A stretch of 64,000 bases of DNA from Streptomyces viridochromogenes DSM 40736 (GCF_000158955.1 NZ_GG657757.1:5314908-5378907); one strand, 5' to 3'. Shown: positions 36,194 to 45,184, counted from the stretch's first letter. Made by a program: numbers and translations. Notes: a model not told the origin generated them from the letters alone.

Positions 36194-36656
36194 GGCGAGG
36201 TCACCGCGCGGGGACGTCACACCAAGAGGCGTCCCGGTTTGACCTACGTCACCCCCGGGGTATTCTCTCCGGCTCGATTGGCGTAGCCCCCGCCCCATAT
36301 GGCAGACTGTCCGAGTTGCTCGGTCGAGTGTTGATGCTGCGCGCCTCCCGCCGGGGGGACCGGAAGCGAGTCCCACAGTACTCGTCGCCCTAACTGCCAC
36401 ACGGCAGCACTGGGGCGGACGTACGGGAATCTTCCGGGAAGTGTCAGCGCGGCACCGGCCAGGCACCCGGTGGGCTTTCGCCCCCGGCTCGCGGTTCCGG
36501 CAGGGCCGTGTGCAATCCCGCAGGGATGTTCGGACAAGGGACATCCGTGTCAGCGAGAGTGCGACACGCCCGACCGCGTGGGTCGGAGGAACAGGAAGCA
36601 GCAGAAGGAATCCGCCGGGTTCCAGAGCGTAAGAGAGACAGGACTACTGAGTAGCC
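36194..36656 (+). promoter_or_regulatory. S10 operon promoter and leader
   Basis: TTGACC (36239-36244) and TATTCT (36261-36266), 16 apart, form a good vegetative promoter about 380 bases before rpsJ. The long GC-rich leader shows no clear S10 (L4) regulatory hairpin that I could confirm. No ORF in it is convincing. Confidence 0.65.
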
Positions 36657-36965
36657 ATGGCGGGACAGAAGATCCGCATCCGGCTCAAGGCCTACGACCA
36701 CGAGGTCATCGACTCCTCGGCGAAGAAGATCGTCGAGACGGTGACCCGCACTGGTGCGTCGGTCGCGGGCCCGGTGCCGCTGCCCACTGAGAAGAACGTG
36801 TACTGCGTCATCAAGTCGCCGCACAAGTACAAGGACTCGCGCGAGCACTTCGAGATGCGCACGCACAAGCGCCTGATCGACATCCTCGACCCGACCCCCA
36901 AGACCGTTGACTCTCTGATGCGACTCGACCTCCCGGCCGGTGTCGACATCGAGATCAAGCTCTGA
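36657..36965 (+). CDS. rpsJ: 30S ribosomal protein S10
   Basis: Head protein of the 30S subunit, also the NusE partner of NusB in antitermination. It has 102 residues; IRIRLKAYDHEVIDSSAKKIVETVTRTGA and the tip loop (SPHKYKDSREHFEMRTHKR) are standard. First gene of the S10 operon; rplC follows after 17 bases. Confidence 0.98.
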   Translation: MAGQKIRIRLKAYDHEVIDSSAKKIVETVTRTGASVAGPVPLPTEKNVYCVIKSPHKYKDSREHFEMRTHKRLIDILDPTPKTVDSLMRLDLPAGVDIEIKL

Positions 36966-36982
36966 GGCCGGTGATCTGAGAG

Positions 36983-37627
36983 ATGGCTAAGCAGATCAAG
37001 GGCATCCTGGGCGAGAAGCTCGGTATGACGCAGGTGTGGGACGCGAACAACCGTGTTGTTCCGGTCACCGTCGTCAAGGCCGGGCCCAACGTCGTCACCC
37101 AGGTCCGTACGAACGACGTCGACGGCTACGAGTCCGTCCAGATCGCTTTCGGCGAGATCGACCCGCGCAAGGTGAACAAGCCCCTCAAGGGCCACTTCTC
37201 CAAGGCCGACGTCACCCCCCGTCGTCACCTCGTCGAGATCCGCACCGCGGACGCCTCCGAGTACACGCTGGGCCAGGAGATCACCGCTGAGGTGTTCGAG
37301 GCCGGCGTGAAGGTCGACGTGACCGGCAAGAGCAAGGGCAAGGGCTTCGCCGGTGTCATGAAGCGCCACAACTTCCGTGGCCTCGGCGCCGGACACGGCA
37401 CCCAGCGCAAGCACCGCTCTCCCGGTTCCATCGGTGGCTGCGCCACCCCGGGCCGTGTGTTCAAGGGCCTCCGCATGGCGGGTCGCATGGGCAACGAGCG
37501 GGTCACCACCCAGAACCTGACCGTCCACGCCGTTGACGCGGAGAAGGGTCTGCTGCTCATCAAGGGCGCGGTTCCCGGTCCGAACGGCGGCCTCGTCCTG
37601 GTCCGCACCGCGGCCAAGGGGGCCTGA
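36983..37627 (+). CDS. rplC: 50S ribosomal protein L3
   Basis: Primary 23S rRNA binder near the peptidyl transferase centre. It has 214 residues. GEKLGMTQVWDANNRVVPVTVV starts it; the long loop MKRHNFRGLGAGHGTQRKHRSPGSIG reaches the active site. No unusual residue seen in the loop where linezolid or tiamulin resistance arises. Confidence 0.98.
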   Translation: MAKQIKGILGEKLGMTQVWDANNRVVPVTVVKAGPNVVTQVRTNDVDGYESVQIAFGEIDPRKVNKPLKGHFSKADVTPRRHLVEIRTADASEYTLGQEITAEVFEAGVKVDVTGKSKGKGFAGVMKRHNFRGLGAGHGTQRKHRSPGSIGGCATPGRVFKGLRMAGRMGNERVTTQNLTVHAVDAEKGLLLIKGAVPGPNGGLVLVRTAAKGA

Positions 37628-37631
37628 GGTA

Positions 37632-38288
37632 ATGAGCACTGTTGACATCCTTTCGCCGGCGGGCGACAAGGCCGGTTCCGTCGAGCTCCCCGCGGAGATC
37701 TTCGACGTTGAGAAGGTCAGCATTCCGCTGATCCACCAGGTCGTCGTCGCACAGCTGGCCGCGGCCCGTCAGGGCACGCACAAGACCAAGACCCGTGGCG
37801 AGGTCCGCGGCGGTGGCAAGAAGCCTTACCGCCAGAAGGGCACCGGTCGCGCCCGTCAGGGTTCGACCCGCGCGCCGCAGTTCGCCGGTGGTGGCGTCGT
37901 GCACGGTCCCGTGCCGCGTGACTACTCGCAGCGGACCCCGAAGAAGATGAAGGCCGCGGCCCTGCGCCACGCCCTCACCGACCGGGCCCGCCACAACCGC
38001 ATCCACGTCGTCTCCGGCGTCGTCGAGGGTGAGAACCCGTCGACGAAGTCCGCCAAGACGCTGTTCGGCAAGATCTCGGAGCGCAAGAACCTGCTCCTGG
38101 TCGTCGACCGCGCCGACGAGGCCGCGTGGCTGTCCGCCCGTAACCTGCCCCAGGTCCACATCCTGGAGCCGGGCCAGCTGAACACGTACGACGTTCTCGT
38201 CTCGGACGACGTGGTCTTCACCCAGGCCGCCTTCGAGTCCTTCGTGTCCGGCCCGAAGGCCAATGACACCGAAGGGAGCGAGGCCTGA
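37632..38288 (+). CDS. rplD: 50S ribosomal protein L4
   Basis: Exit-tunnel protein, regulator of S10 operons in many bacteria. It has 218 residues from ATG 37632 (MSTVDILSPAGDKAGS); the longer upstream frame overlaps rplC and is rejected. The tunnel loop GGGKKPYRQKGTGRARQGS is intact, so no macrolide-type change. Its stop overlaps the rplW start by one base (TGATG). Confidence 0.97.
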   Translation: MSTVDILSPAGDKAGSVELPAEIFDVEKVSIPLIHQVVVAQLAAARQGTHKTKTRGEVRGGGKKPYRQKGTGRARQGSTRAPQFAGGGVVHGPVPRDYSQRTPKKMKAAALRHALTDRARHNRIHVVSGVVEGENPSTKSAKTLFGKISERKNLLLVVDRADEAAWLSARNLPQVHILEPGQLNTYDVLVSDDVVFTQAAFESFVSGPKANDTEGSEA

Positions 38289-38707
38289 TGGCTATCCGTC
38301 ACCCCGCAATCGCCTCCAAGGCGGCGAAGAAGGCCAAGGCCGCGCGCGTCGCCAAGGCGCGCCGCCACGCCGCCGAGGGCAAGAACACCGTCGAGACCCC
38401 GCTGAGCAAGTCCTTCACGGACCCCCGTGACGTGCTGCTCAAGCCGGTCGTCTCGGAGAAGAGCTACGCGCTCCTCGACGAGGGCAAGTACACGTTCGTC
38501 GTGGACCCGAGCGCCAACAAGACCCAGATCAAGCAGGCCGTCCAGGCGGTCTTCTCGGTCAAGGTCACCGGGGTCAACACGATCAACCGCCAGGGCAAGC
38601 GCAAGCGCACCAAGACCGGTTTCGGTCAGCGTGCCGGCACCAAGCGCGCGATCGTGACCCTTGCCGAGGGCGACCGTATCGACATCTTCGGCGGTCCGAC
38701 CGCCTAA
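38288..38707 (+). CDS. rplW: 50S ribosomal protein L23
   Basis: Tunnel-exit protein, docking site for trigger factor and SRP. It has 139 residues. A lysine/alanine-rich N-terminal extension of about 45 residues, typical for streptomycetes, precedes the core LLKPVVSEKSYALLDEGKYTF and the loop INRQGKRKRTKTGFG. Confidence 0.97.
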   Translation: MAIRHPAIASKAAKKAKAARVAKARRHAAEGKNTVETPLSKSFTDPRDVLLKPVVSEKSYALLDEGKYTFVVDPSANKTQIKQAVQAVFSVKVTGVNTINRQGKRKRTKTGFGQRAGTKRAIVTLAEGDRIDIFGGPTA

Positions 38708-38747
38708 GGGCGGTCCGGATCGTCCGATATCGGACGAGGACTGAGAA

Positions 38748-39584
38748 ATGGGAATCCGCAAGTACAAGCCGACTACGCCGGGCCGTCGCGGCTCCAGCGT
38801 CGCCGACTTCGTCGAGGTCACGCGGTCCACGCCGGAGAAGTCGTTGGTCCGCCCCCTGCACAGCAAGGGTGGCCGTAACAACTCCGGTCGTGTGACCGTC
38901 CGCCACCAGGGCGGTGGCCACAAGCGCGCCTTCCGCGTGATCGACTTCCGTCGTCACGACAAGGACGGCGTGCCGGCGAAGGTCGCGCACATCGAGTACG
39001 ACCCCAACCGCACCGCGCGCATCGCGCTGCTGCACTACGCCGACGGCGAGAAGCGCTACATCCTCGCGCCGCGCGGCCTGTCGCAGGGCGACCGCGTCGA
39101 GAACGGTCCCGGGGCCGACATCAAGCCGGGCAACAACCTTGCCCTGCGCAACATCCCGGTCGGTACCACGCTGCACGCCATCGAGCTGCGTCCGGGCGGC
39201 GGCGCGAAGTTCGCCCGCTCCGCCGGCGCCTCGGTGCAGCTGCTCGCGAAGGAGGGCTCGATGGCCCACCTCCGCATGCCGTCCGGTGAGATCCGCCTGG
39301 TCGACCAGCGCTGCCGCGCCACGGTCGGCGAGGTGGGCAACGCCGAGCAGAGCAACATCAACTGGGGTAAGGCGGGCCGTAAGCGCTGGCTGGGCGTTCG
39401 CCCGACCGTGCGTGGTGTGGTCATGAACCCGGTGGACCACCCGCACGGTGGTGGCGAAGGCCGTACCTCGGGTGGTCGTCACCCGGTGTCCCCCTGGGGC
39501 AAGAAGGAAGGCCGTACTCGTTCGCCCAAGAAGGCGTCGAACAAGTACATCGTCCGCCGCCGCAAGACGAACAAGAAGCGCTAA
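38748..39584 (+). CDS. rplB: 50S ribosomal protein L2
   Basis: Essential 23S rRNA binder at the subunit interface. It has 278 residues: MGIRKYKPTTPGRRGSS start, GGGHKRAFRVIDF and the C-terminal HPHGGGEGRTSGGRHPVSPWG containing the conserved histidine near the peptidyl transferase centre. Confidence 0.98.
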   Translation: MGIRKYKPTTPGRRGSSVADFVEVTRSTPEKSLVRPLHSKGGRNNSGRVTVRHQGGGHKRAFRVIDFRRHDKDGVPAKVAHIEYDPNRTARIALLHYADGEKRYILAPRGLSQGDRVENGPGADIKPGNNLALRNIPVGTTLHAIELRPGGGAKFARSAGASVQLLAKEGSMAHLRMPSGEIRLVDQRCRATVGEVGNAEQSNINWGKAGRKRWLGVRPTVRGVVMNPVDHPHGGGEGRTSGGRHPVSPWGKKEGRTRSPKKASNKYIVRRRKTNKKR

Positions 39585-39596
39585 GGACGGGTTGAG

Positions 39597-39878
39597 ATGC
39601 CTCGTAGCTTGAAGAAGGGGCCCTTCGTCGACGACCACCTGATCAAGAAGGTGGACGCCCAGAACGAAGCCGGCACCAAGAACGTCATCAAGACCTGGTC
39701 CCGTCGCTCCATGATCGTGCCGGCCATGCTCGGCCACACGCTCGCGGTGCACAACGGCAAGACCCACATTCCGGTGTTTGTCACCGAGTCGATGGTCGGC
39801 CACAAGCTCGGCGAGTTCTCGCCGACGCGCACCTTCCGGGGTCACGTCAAGGACGACCGGAAGTCGAAGCGCCGCTAA
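39597..39878 (+). CDS. rpsS: 30S ribosomal protein S19
   Basis: Head protein contacting S13 and the A-site tRNA. It has 93 residues, MPRSLKKGPFVDDHLIKKV to GHVKDDRKSKRR. Standard length, 12 bases after rplB. Confidence 0.98.
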   Translation: MPRSLKKGPFVDDHLIKKVDAQNEAGTKNVIKTWSRRSMIVPAMLGHTLAVHNGKTHIPVFVTESMVGHKLGEFSPTRTFRGHVKDDRKSKRR

Positions 39879-39920
39879 GCGCGGGGTGGAATGACCATGA
39901 CAGACACTGGAAGGACAACC

Positions 39921-40268
39921 ATGGAAGCCAGGGCCCAGGCGCGGTACATCCGCGTCACGCCCATGAAGGCCCGCCGCGTGGTGGACCTCATCCGTGGCCT
40001 GAACGCCACGGAGGCTCAGGCGGTCCTGCGTTTCGCCCCGCAGGCCGCGAGCCAGCCGGTCGGCAAGGTGCTGGACAGCGCCATCGCCAACGCCGCGCAC
40101 AACTACGACCACACCGATGTCGACAGCCTCTACATCTCCGAGGCCTACGTCGACGAGGGCCCGACCCTGAAGCGGTTCCGTCCGCGCGCCCAGGGCCGTG
40201 CCTACCGGATCCGCAAGCGGACCAGCCACATCACCGTGGTCGTCAGCAGCAAGGAAGGAACCCGGTAA
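39921..40268 (+). CDS. rplV: 50S ribosomal protein L22
   Basis: Tunnel protein with a long beta-hairpin. It has 115 residues from ATG 39921 (MEARAQARYIRVTPMKARRVVD), which has GGAAGGACAACC upstream; the start at 39891 adds ten residues and is less likely. The hairpin (LKRFRPRAQGRAYRIRKRTSH) is intact. It overlaps rpsC by one base. Confidence 0.96.
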   Translation: MEARAQARYIRVTPMKARRVVDLIRGLNATEAQAVLRFAPQAASQPVGKVLDSAIANAAHNYDHTDVDSLYISEAYVDEGPTLKRFRPRAQGRAYRIRKRTSHITVVVSSKEGTR

Positions 40269-41092
40269 TGGGCCAGAAGGTAAACCCGCACGGGTTCCGG
40301 CTCGGTGTCACGACCGACTTCAAGTCGCGTTGGTACGCCGACAAGCTGTACAAGGACTACGTCAAGGAAGACGTCGCCATCCGTCGGATGATGACGTCCG
40401 GCATGGAGCGCGCCGGCATCTCCAAGGTCGAGATCGAGCGCACCCGTGACCGCGTGCGTGTGGACATCCACACCGCTCGTCCGGGCATCGTCATCGGCCG
40501 CCGTGGCGCCGAGGCCGACCGCATCCGCGGTGACCTCGAGAAGCTCACGGGCAAGCAGGTCCAGCTGAACATCCTCGAGGTCAAGAGCCCCGAGACCGAC
40601 GCTCAGCTGGTTGCCCAGGCCGTCGCCGAGCAGCTCTCCTCCCGCGTCTCCTTCCGTCGCGCCATGCGCAAGAGCATGCAGGGCACGATGAAGGCCGGCG
40701 CCAAGGGCATCAAGATCCAGTGCGGTGGCCGCCTCGGTGGCGCCGAGATGTCCCGCTCGGAGTTCTACCGCGAGGGCCGTGTGCCCCTGCACACGCTCCG
40801 CGCGAACGTGGACTACGGCTTCTTCGAGGCCAAGACGACCTTCGGCCGCATCGGTGTGAAGGTCTGGATCTACAAGGGCGACGTCAAGAACATCGCCGAG
40901 GTCCGCGCCGAGAACGCCGCTGCCCGTGCGGGTAACCGCCCGGCCCGCGGCGGTGCCGACCGCCCGGCCCGTGGTGGCCGCGGTGGCGAGCGGCGCGGTC
41001 GCAAGCCGCAGCAGGCCGCTGGATCCGAGGCCCCCAAGGCCGAGGCTCCCGCGTCCGCCGCTCCGGCTGAGAGCACCGGAACGGAGGCCTGA
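40268..41092 (+). CDS. rpsC: 30S ribosomal protein S3
   Basis: mRNA-entry protein with KH domain. It has 274 residues. MGQKVNPHGFRLGVTTDFKSRW starts it; the KH motif IVIGRRGAEADRIRGDLEKL lies at about 75-95. The last 60 residues are an alanine/arginine-glycine/proline-rich tail (RPARGGADRPARGG), as in other actinobacteria. Confidence 0.97.
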   Translation: MGQKVNPHGFRLGVTTDFKSRWYADKLYKDYVKEDVAIRRMMTSGMERAGISKVEIERTRDRVRVDIHTARPGIVIGRRGAEADRIRGDLEKLTGKQVQLNILEVKSPETDAQLVAQAVAEQLSSRVSFRRAMRKSMQGTMKAGAKGIKIQCGGRLGGAEMSRSEFYREGRVPLHTLRANVDYGFFEAKTTFGRIGVKVWIYKGDVKNIAEVRAENAAARAGNRPARGGADRPARGGRGGERRGRKPQQAAGSEAPKAEAPASAAPAESTGTEA

Positions 41093-41097
41093 CCGAC

Positions 41098-41517
41098 ATG
41101 CTGATCCCCCGTAGGGTCAAGCACCGCAAGCAGCACCACCCCAAGCGCAACGGCATGTCCAAGGGCGGCACGCAGGTTGCGTTCGGCGAGTACGGCATTC
41201 AGGCCCTGACCCCGGCTTACGTGACGAACCGGCAGATCGAGGCAGCTCGTATCGCCATGACGCGTCACATCAAGCGTGGCGGCAAGGTCTGGATCAACAT
41301 CTACCCGGACCGTCCCCTCACGAAGAAGCCCGCCGAGACCCGCATGGGTTCCGGTAAGGGTTCTCCGGAGTGGTGGATCGCCAACGTCAAGCCCGGACGC
41401 GTGATGTTCGAGCTGTCGTACCCCAACGAGAAGATCGCGCGCGAGGCCCTGACCCGTGCGGCTCACAAGCTGCCGATGAAGTGCAAGATCGTCAAGCGCG
41501 AGGCAGGTGAAGCGTGA
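41098..41517 (+). CDS. rplP: 50S ribosomal protein L16
   Basis: A-site protein of the 50S subunit. It has 139 residues: MLIPRRVKHRKQHHPKRNGMS, the loop KPAETRMGSGKGSPEWWIA and C-terminal KLPMKCKIVKREAGEA. Five bases after rpsC. Confidence 0.98.
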   Translation: MLIPRRVKHRKQHHPKRNGMSKGGTQVAFGEYGIQALTPAYVTNRQIEAARIAMTRHIKRGGKVWINIYPDRPLTKKPAETRMGSGKGSPEWWIANVKPGRVMFELSYPNEKIAREALTRAAHKLPMKCKIVKREAGEA

Positions 41518-41741
41518 TGTCGGCCGGTACCAAGGCGTCCGAGCTGCGCGAGCTGGGCAACGAGGAGCTTCTCGCGAAGCTCCGCGAGGCCAAGGAAGAG
41601 CTGTTCAACCTCCGCTTCCAGGCGGCGACGGGCCAGCTCGAGAACCACGGCCGGCTCAAGGCCGTCCGTAAGGACATCGCGCGGATCTACACCCTGATGC
41701 GTGAGCGCGAGCTGGGCATCGAGACGGTGGAGAGCGCCTGA
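41517..41741 (+). CDS. rpmC: 50S ribosomal protein L29
   Basis: Two-helix protein near the exit tunnel. It has 74 residues from ATG 41517 (MSAGTKASELRELGNEELL), overlapping the rplP stop by one base (TGATG); a GTG three bases earlier is also possible. Ends exactly at the rpsQ start. Confidence 0.95.
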   Translation: MSAGTKASELRELGNEELLAKLREAKEELFNLRFQAATGQLENHGRLKAVRKDIARIYTLMRERELGIETVESA

Positions 41742-42028
41742 TGAGTGAGAGCAACGTGACTGAGCAGACTGCAGAGGCCCGCGGCTTCCGCAAGACCCGC
41801 GAGGGTCTCGTCGTCAGCGACAAGATGGACAAGACCGTCGTCGTCGCCGTCGAGGACCGCGTCAAGCACGCGCTGTACGGCAAGGTCATCCGCCGTACCA
41901 ACAAGCTCAAGGCGCACGACGAGCAGAACGCCGCGGGTGTCGGCGACCGTGTCCTCCTCATGGAGACCCGGCCGCTGTCCGCGACGAAGCGCTGGCGCGT
42001 CGTCGAGATCCTCGAGAAGGCCAAGTAA
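41741..42028 (+). CDS. rpsQ: 30S ribosomal protein S17
   Basis: 16S rRNA-binding OB-fold protein. It has 95 residues with an acidic leader of about 20 residues, then GFRKTREGLVVSDKMDKTVVVAVEDRVKH and ETRPLSATKRWRVVEI. Last gene of the S10 section; two hairpins follow. Confidence 0.97.
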   Translation: MSESNVTEQTAEARGFRKTREGLVVSDKMDKTVVVAVEDRVKHALYGKVIRRTNKLKAHDEQNAAGVGDRVLLMETRPLSATKRWRVVEILEKAK

Positions 42029-42032
42029 TCCC

Positions 42033-42106
42033 TCCTAGGGGGACCCCCTAGGAATAGTTCCGCCAGGCTCGGGGCGGGGTCACGTGTGTAAGTGTGACTC
42101 CGCCCC
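42033..42106 (+). promoter_or_regulatory. Two inverted repeats between rpsQ and rplN
   Basis: CCTAGGGG-GAC-CCCCTAGG (42033-42051 region) is a perfect 8-base palindrome, and GGGGCGGGGTCAC (from 42071) pairs with GTGACTCCGCCCC (to 42106) with one wobble. They mark the S10/spc boundary and could attenuate or terminate. No T tract, so not a classic terminator. Confidence 0.55.
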
Positions 42107-42135
42107 GGGAACCGGCAGACAACCAGGAGATAGAC

Positions 42136-42504
42136 GTGATCCAGCAGGAGTCGCGACTGCGTGTCGCCGACAACACGGGTGCGAAGGAGATCCTCTGCAT
42201 CCGTGTGCTCGGTGGCTCCGGTCGCCGCTACGCGGGTATCGGTGACGTCATCGTCGCCACCGTCAAGGACGCGATCCCCGGCGGCAACGTGAAGAAGGGT
42301 GACGTCATCAAGGCGGTCATCGTTCGCACCGTCAAGGAGCGCCGCCGTCCGGACGGCTCGTACATCCGCTTCGACGAGAACGCCGCCGTCATTCTGAAGA
42401 ACGACGGCGACCCTCGTGGCACCCGTATCTTCGGCCCGGTCGGCCGGGAGCTGCGCGAGAAGAAGTTCATGAAGATCATCTCCCTCGCGCCGGAGGTGCT
42501 GTGA
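42136..42504 (+). CDS. rplN: 50S ribosomal protein L14
   Basis: Interface protein of the 50S subunit. It has 122 residues from GTG 42136 (MIQQESRLRVADNTGAKEILCIRVLGG) with CCAGGAGATA upstream. The 14-residue upstream extension is not conserved. First gene of the spc section. Confidence 0.97.
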   Translation: MIQQESRLRVADNTGAKEILCIRVLGGSGRRYAGIGDVIVATVKDAIPGGNVKKGDVIKAVIVRTVKERRRPDGSYIRFDENAAVILKNDGDPRGTRIFGPVGRELREKKFMKIISLAPEVL

Positions 42505-42506
42505 GC

Positions 42507-42830
42507 ATGAAGATCAAGAAGGGCGACCTGGTTCAGGTCATCACCGGTAAGGACAAGGGCAAGCAGGGCAAGGTCATCGCGGCCTTCCCCCGCGAGGACC
42601 GCGTCCTGGTCGAGGGTGTCAACCGGGTCAAGAAGCACACCAAGGCCGGTCCGACGGCTCGCGGTTCGCAGGCCGGCGGCATCGTCACCACCGAGGCGCC
42701 GATCCACGTCTCCAACGTCCAGCTGGTCGTGGAGAAGGACGGCAACAAGGTCGTGACCCGCGTCGGTTACCGCTTCGACGACGAAGGCAACAAGATCCGC
42801 GTTGCCAAGCGGACGGGTGAGGACATCTGA
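42507..42830 (+). CDS. rplX: 50S ribosomal protein L24
   Basis: Early assembly protein with a KOW motif (KKGDLVQVITGKDKGKQGKVI). It has 107 residues from ATG 42507; a GTG at 42501 overlapping the rplN stop is an alternative. Its stop overlaps rplE (TGATG). Confidence 0.97.
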   Translation: MKIKKGDLVQVITGKDKGKQGKVIAAFPREDRVLVEGVNRVKKHTKAGPTARGSQAGGIVTTEAPIHVSNVQLVVEKDGNKVVTRVGYRFDDEGNKIRVAKRTGEDI

Positions 42831-43387
42831 TGACGACCACCACCAGCCCGCGTTTGAAGCAGAAGTACCGTGAGGAGATCACGGGCAAGCTGCGTGACGA
42901 GTTCAAGTACGAGAACGTCATGCAGATCCCCGGTCTCGTCAAGATCGTGGTCAACATGGGTGTGGGCGACGCCGCCCGCGACTCCAAGCTGATCGAGGGT
43001 GCCATCAAGGACCTCACCACGATCACCGGTCAGAAGCCGGCCGTCACCAAGGCCCGCAAGTCCATCGCGCAGTTCAAGCTGCGTGAGGGCCAGCCGATCG
43101 GTGCCCACGTCACGCTCCGTGGCGACCGCATGTGGGAGTTCCTGGACCGCACCCTGTCGCTCGCGCTGCCGCGCATCCGCGACTTCCGCGGCCTGTCCCC
43201 CAAGCAGTTCGACGGCCGTGGCAACTACACCTTCGGTCTCACGGAGCAGGTCATGTTCCACGAGATCGACCAGGACAAGATCGACCGTACCCGGGGTATG
43301 GACATCACCGTGGTGACCACGGCGACCAACGACGCTGAGGGCCGCGCGCTCCTTCGTCACCTCGGCTTCCCGTTCAAGGAGGCGTGA
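42830..43387 (+). CDS. rplE: 50S ribosomal protein L5
   Basis: 5S rRNA-binding protein contacting S13. It has 185 residues; MQIPGLVKIVVNMGVGDA, KARKSIAQFKLREGQPIG and GNYTFGLTEQVMFHEID are standard. Confidence 0.98.
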   Translation: MTTTTSPRLKQKYREEITGKLRDEFKYENVMQIPGLVKIVVNMGVGDAARDSKLIEGAIKDLTTITGQKPAVTKARKSIAQFKLREGQPIGAHVTLRGDRMWEFLDRTLSLALPRIRDFRGLSPKQFDGRGNYTFGLTEQVMFHEIDQDKIDRTRGMDITVVTTATNDAEGRALLRHLGFPFKEA

Positions 43388-43392
43388 GCGAG

Positions 43393-43578
43393 ATGGCGAA
43401 GAAGGCTCTGATTGCCAAGGCTGCTCGCAAGCCCAAGTTCGGTGTGCGTGGCTACACGCGCTGCCAGCGCTGCGGCCGCCCGCACTCCGTGTACCGCAAG
43501 TTCGGCCTCTGCCGCGTGTGCCTTCGTGAGATGGCTCACCGTGGCGAGCTGCCGGGCGTGACCAAGAGCTCCTGGTAA
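43393..43578 (+). CDS. rpsN: 30S ribosomal protein S14, zinc type
   Basis: Short S14 of 61 residues with zinc ligands CQRC and CRVC, the C+ form. ATG 43393 is six bases after the rplE stop; the GTG at 43384 would overlap rplE. C- paralogues without zinc exist elsewhere in streptomycetes. Confidence 0.96.
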   Translation: MAKKALIAKAARKPKFGVRGYTRCQRCGRPHSVYRKFGLCRVCLREMAHRGELPGVTKSSW

Positions 43579-43791
43579 TCCCCCAAATAAGGGATTAGCA
43601 GGGCTCTCGGTAAGCATCTGGGGCGGCCGGACGTCCAGCTCACATGCTTTAGGCTTGTGGGGTTGGGCGTCTGCCGCCGCCCTTACGACTTACTACGCCG
43701 TAGGTCCACCGCGCCGCACCCGTCCCGTCTCGGATCGGGGAGAGGGATGGCGCACCAGGAAACCCCGGCGAGAGAGGCCGAAGGCCAATTC

Positions 43792-44190
43792 ATGACCATG
43801 ACTGATCCGATCGCAGACATGCTGACGCGTCTGCGGAACGCGAACTCGGCGTACCACGACTCCGTGGCGATGCCGCACTCGAAGATCAAGTCGCACATCG
43901 CGGAGATCCTCCAGCAGGAGGGCTTCATCACGGGCTGGAAGGTCGAGGACGCCGAGGTCGGCAAGAACCTCGTCCTGGAGCTGAAGTTCGGCCCCAACCG
44001 TGAGCGCTCCATCGCGGGCATCAAGCGGATCTCCAAGCCCGGTCTCCGGGTGTACGCGAAGTCCACCAACCTGCCGAAGGTTCTGGGCGGCCTGGGCGTG
44101 GCCATCATCTCCACGTCCCACGGTCTCCTGACCGACAAGCAGGCGCAGAAGAAGGGCGTGGGTGGGGAAGTCCTCGCCTACGTCTGGTAG
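43792..44190 (+). CDS. rpsH: 30S ribosomal protein S8
   Basis: 16S rRNA central-domain binder and, in E. coli, spc regulator. It has 132 residues from ATG 43792 (MTMTDPIADMLTRLRNANSAYHD); an upstream extended frame from 43657 is rejected. STSHGLLTDKQAQKKGVGGEVLAYVW ends it. The 213-base gap before it has no clear hairpin. Confidence 0.97.
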   Translation: MTMTDPIADMLTRLRNANSAYHDSVAMPHSKIKSHIAEILQQEGFITGWKVEDAEVGKNLVLELKFGPNRERSIAGIKRISKPGLRVYAKSTNLPKVLGGLGVAIISTSHGLLTDKQAQKKGVGGEVLAYVW

Positions 44191-44214
44191 TTCGGGAACG
44201 GAGGAGAGACAGCA

Positions 44215-44754
44215 ATGTCGCGTATCGGCAAGCTCCCCATCCCGGTTCCCGCCGGCGTGGACGTCACCATCGACGGCCGTACGGTCGCGGTCAAGGGCCC
44301 CAAGGGCGAACTGACCCACACCGTCATCGCGCCGATCGACATCGCCAAGGCCGAGGACGGCACCCTTCAGGTGCTCCGGCCCAACGACGAGCGGCAGAGC
44401 AAGGCCCTGCACGGCCTGTCCCGCACGCTGGTGGCGAACATGATCACCGGTGTGACCCAGGGATACGTCAAGAAGCTCGAAATCAGCGGTGTCGGTTACC
44501 GTGTCGTGGCCAAGGGCTCCAACCTGGAGTTCTCCCTGGGCTACAGCCACCCGATCCTGGTCGAGGCCCCCGAGGGCATCACCTTCAAGGTGGAGTCCCC
44601 GACCCGTTTCTCGGTCGAGGGCATCGACAAGCAGAAGGTCGGCGAGGTTGCGGCCAACATCCGCAAGCTGCGCAAGCCCGACCCGTACAAGGCCAAGGGC
44701 GTCAAGTACGAGGGCGAAGTCATCCGACGCAAGGTCGGAAAGGCGGGTAAGTAA
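44215..44754 (+). CDS. rplF: 50S ribosomal protein L6
   Basis: Binds near the sarcin-ricin loop. It has 179 residues: MSRIGKLPIPVPAGVDVTIDG and the C-terminal RKPDPYKAKGVKYEGEVIRRKVGK. GGAGGAGAGACAGCA upstream. Confidence 0.98.
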   Translation: MSRIGKLPIPVPAGVDVTIDGRTVAVKGPKGELTHTVIAPIDIAKAEDGTLQVLRPNDERQSKALHGLSRTLVANMITGVTQGYVKKLEISGVGYRVVAKGSNLEFSLGYSHPILVEAPEGITFKVESPTRFSVEGIDKQKVGEVAANIRKLRKPDPYKAKGVKYEGEVIRRKVGKAGK

Positions 44755-44757
44755 GCC

Positions 44758-45141
44758 ATGGCATACGGGCAGAAGATCCTTAAGGGCGATGCCTACAAGC
44801 GCGCCGCGATCAAGCGCCGCCACATCCGGATCCGTAAGCACATCAACGGAACGGCGGAGCGTCCGCGCCTGGTCGTCACCCGCTCGAACCGCCACATCGT
44901 GGCCCAGGTGATCGACGACATCAAGGGTCACACCCTTGCGTCGGCGTCCACCCTGGACAGCTCGATCCGCGGTGGCGAGGGCGACAAGTCGGCGCAGGCC
45001 AAGCAGGTCGGCGCCCTGGTCGCCGAGCGTGCCAAGGCCGCCGGTGTCGAGGCCGTCGTGTTCGACCGTGGTGGTAACCAGTACGCCGGGCGCATCGCCG
45101 CTCTGGCGGACGCCGCCCGCGAGGCCGGACTCAAGTTCTGA
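44758..45141 (+). CDS. rplR: 50S ribosomal protein L18
   Basis: 5S rRNA-binding protein. It has 127 residues; RHIRIRKHINGTAERPRLVVTRSNRHIVAQVIDD and FDRGGNQYAGRIAALADAAREAGLKF are standard. Three bases after rplF. Confidence 0.98.
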   Translation: MAYGQKILKGDAYKRAAIKRRHIRIRKHINGTAERPRLVVTRSNRHIVAQVIDDIKGHTLASASTLDSSIRGGEGDKSAQAKQVGALVAERAKAAGVEAVVFDRGGNQYAGRIAALADAAREAGLKF

Positions 45142-45184
45142 GTCCTGGTTCCGTAGCTAGCGGAGACAGAGAGAGGTAATTCCA

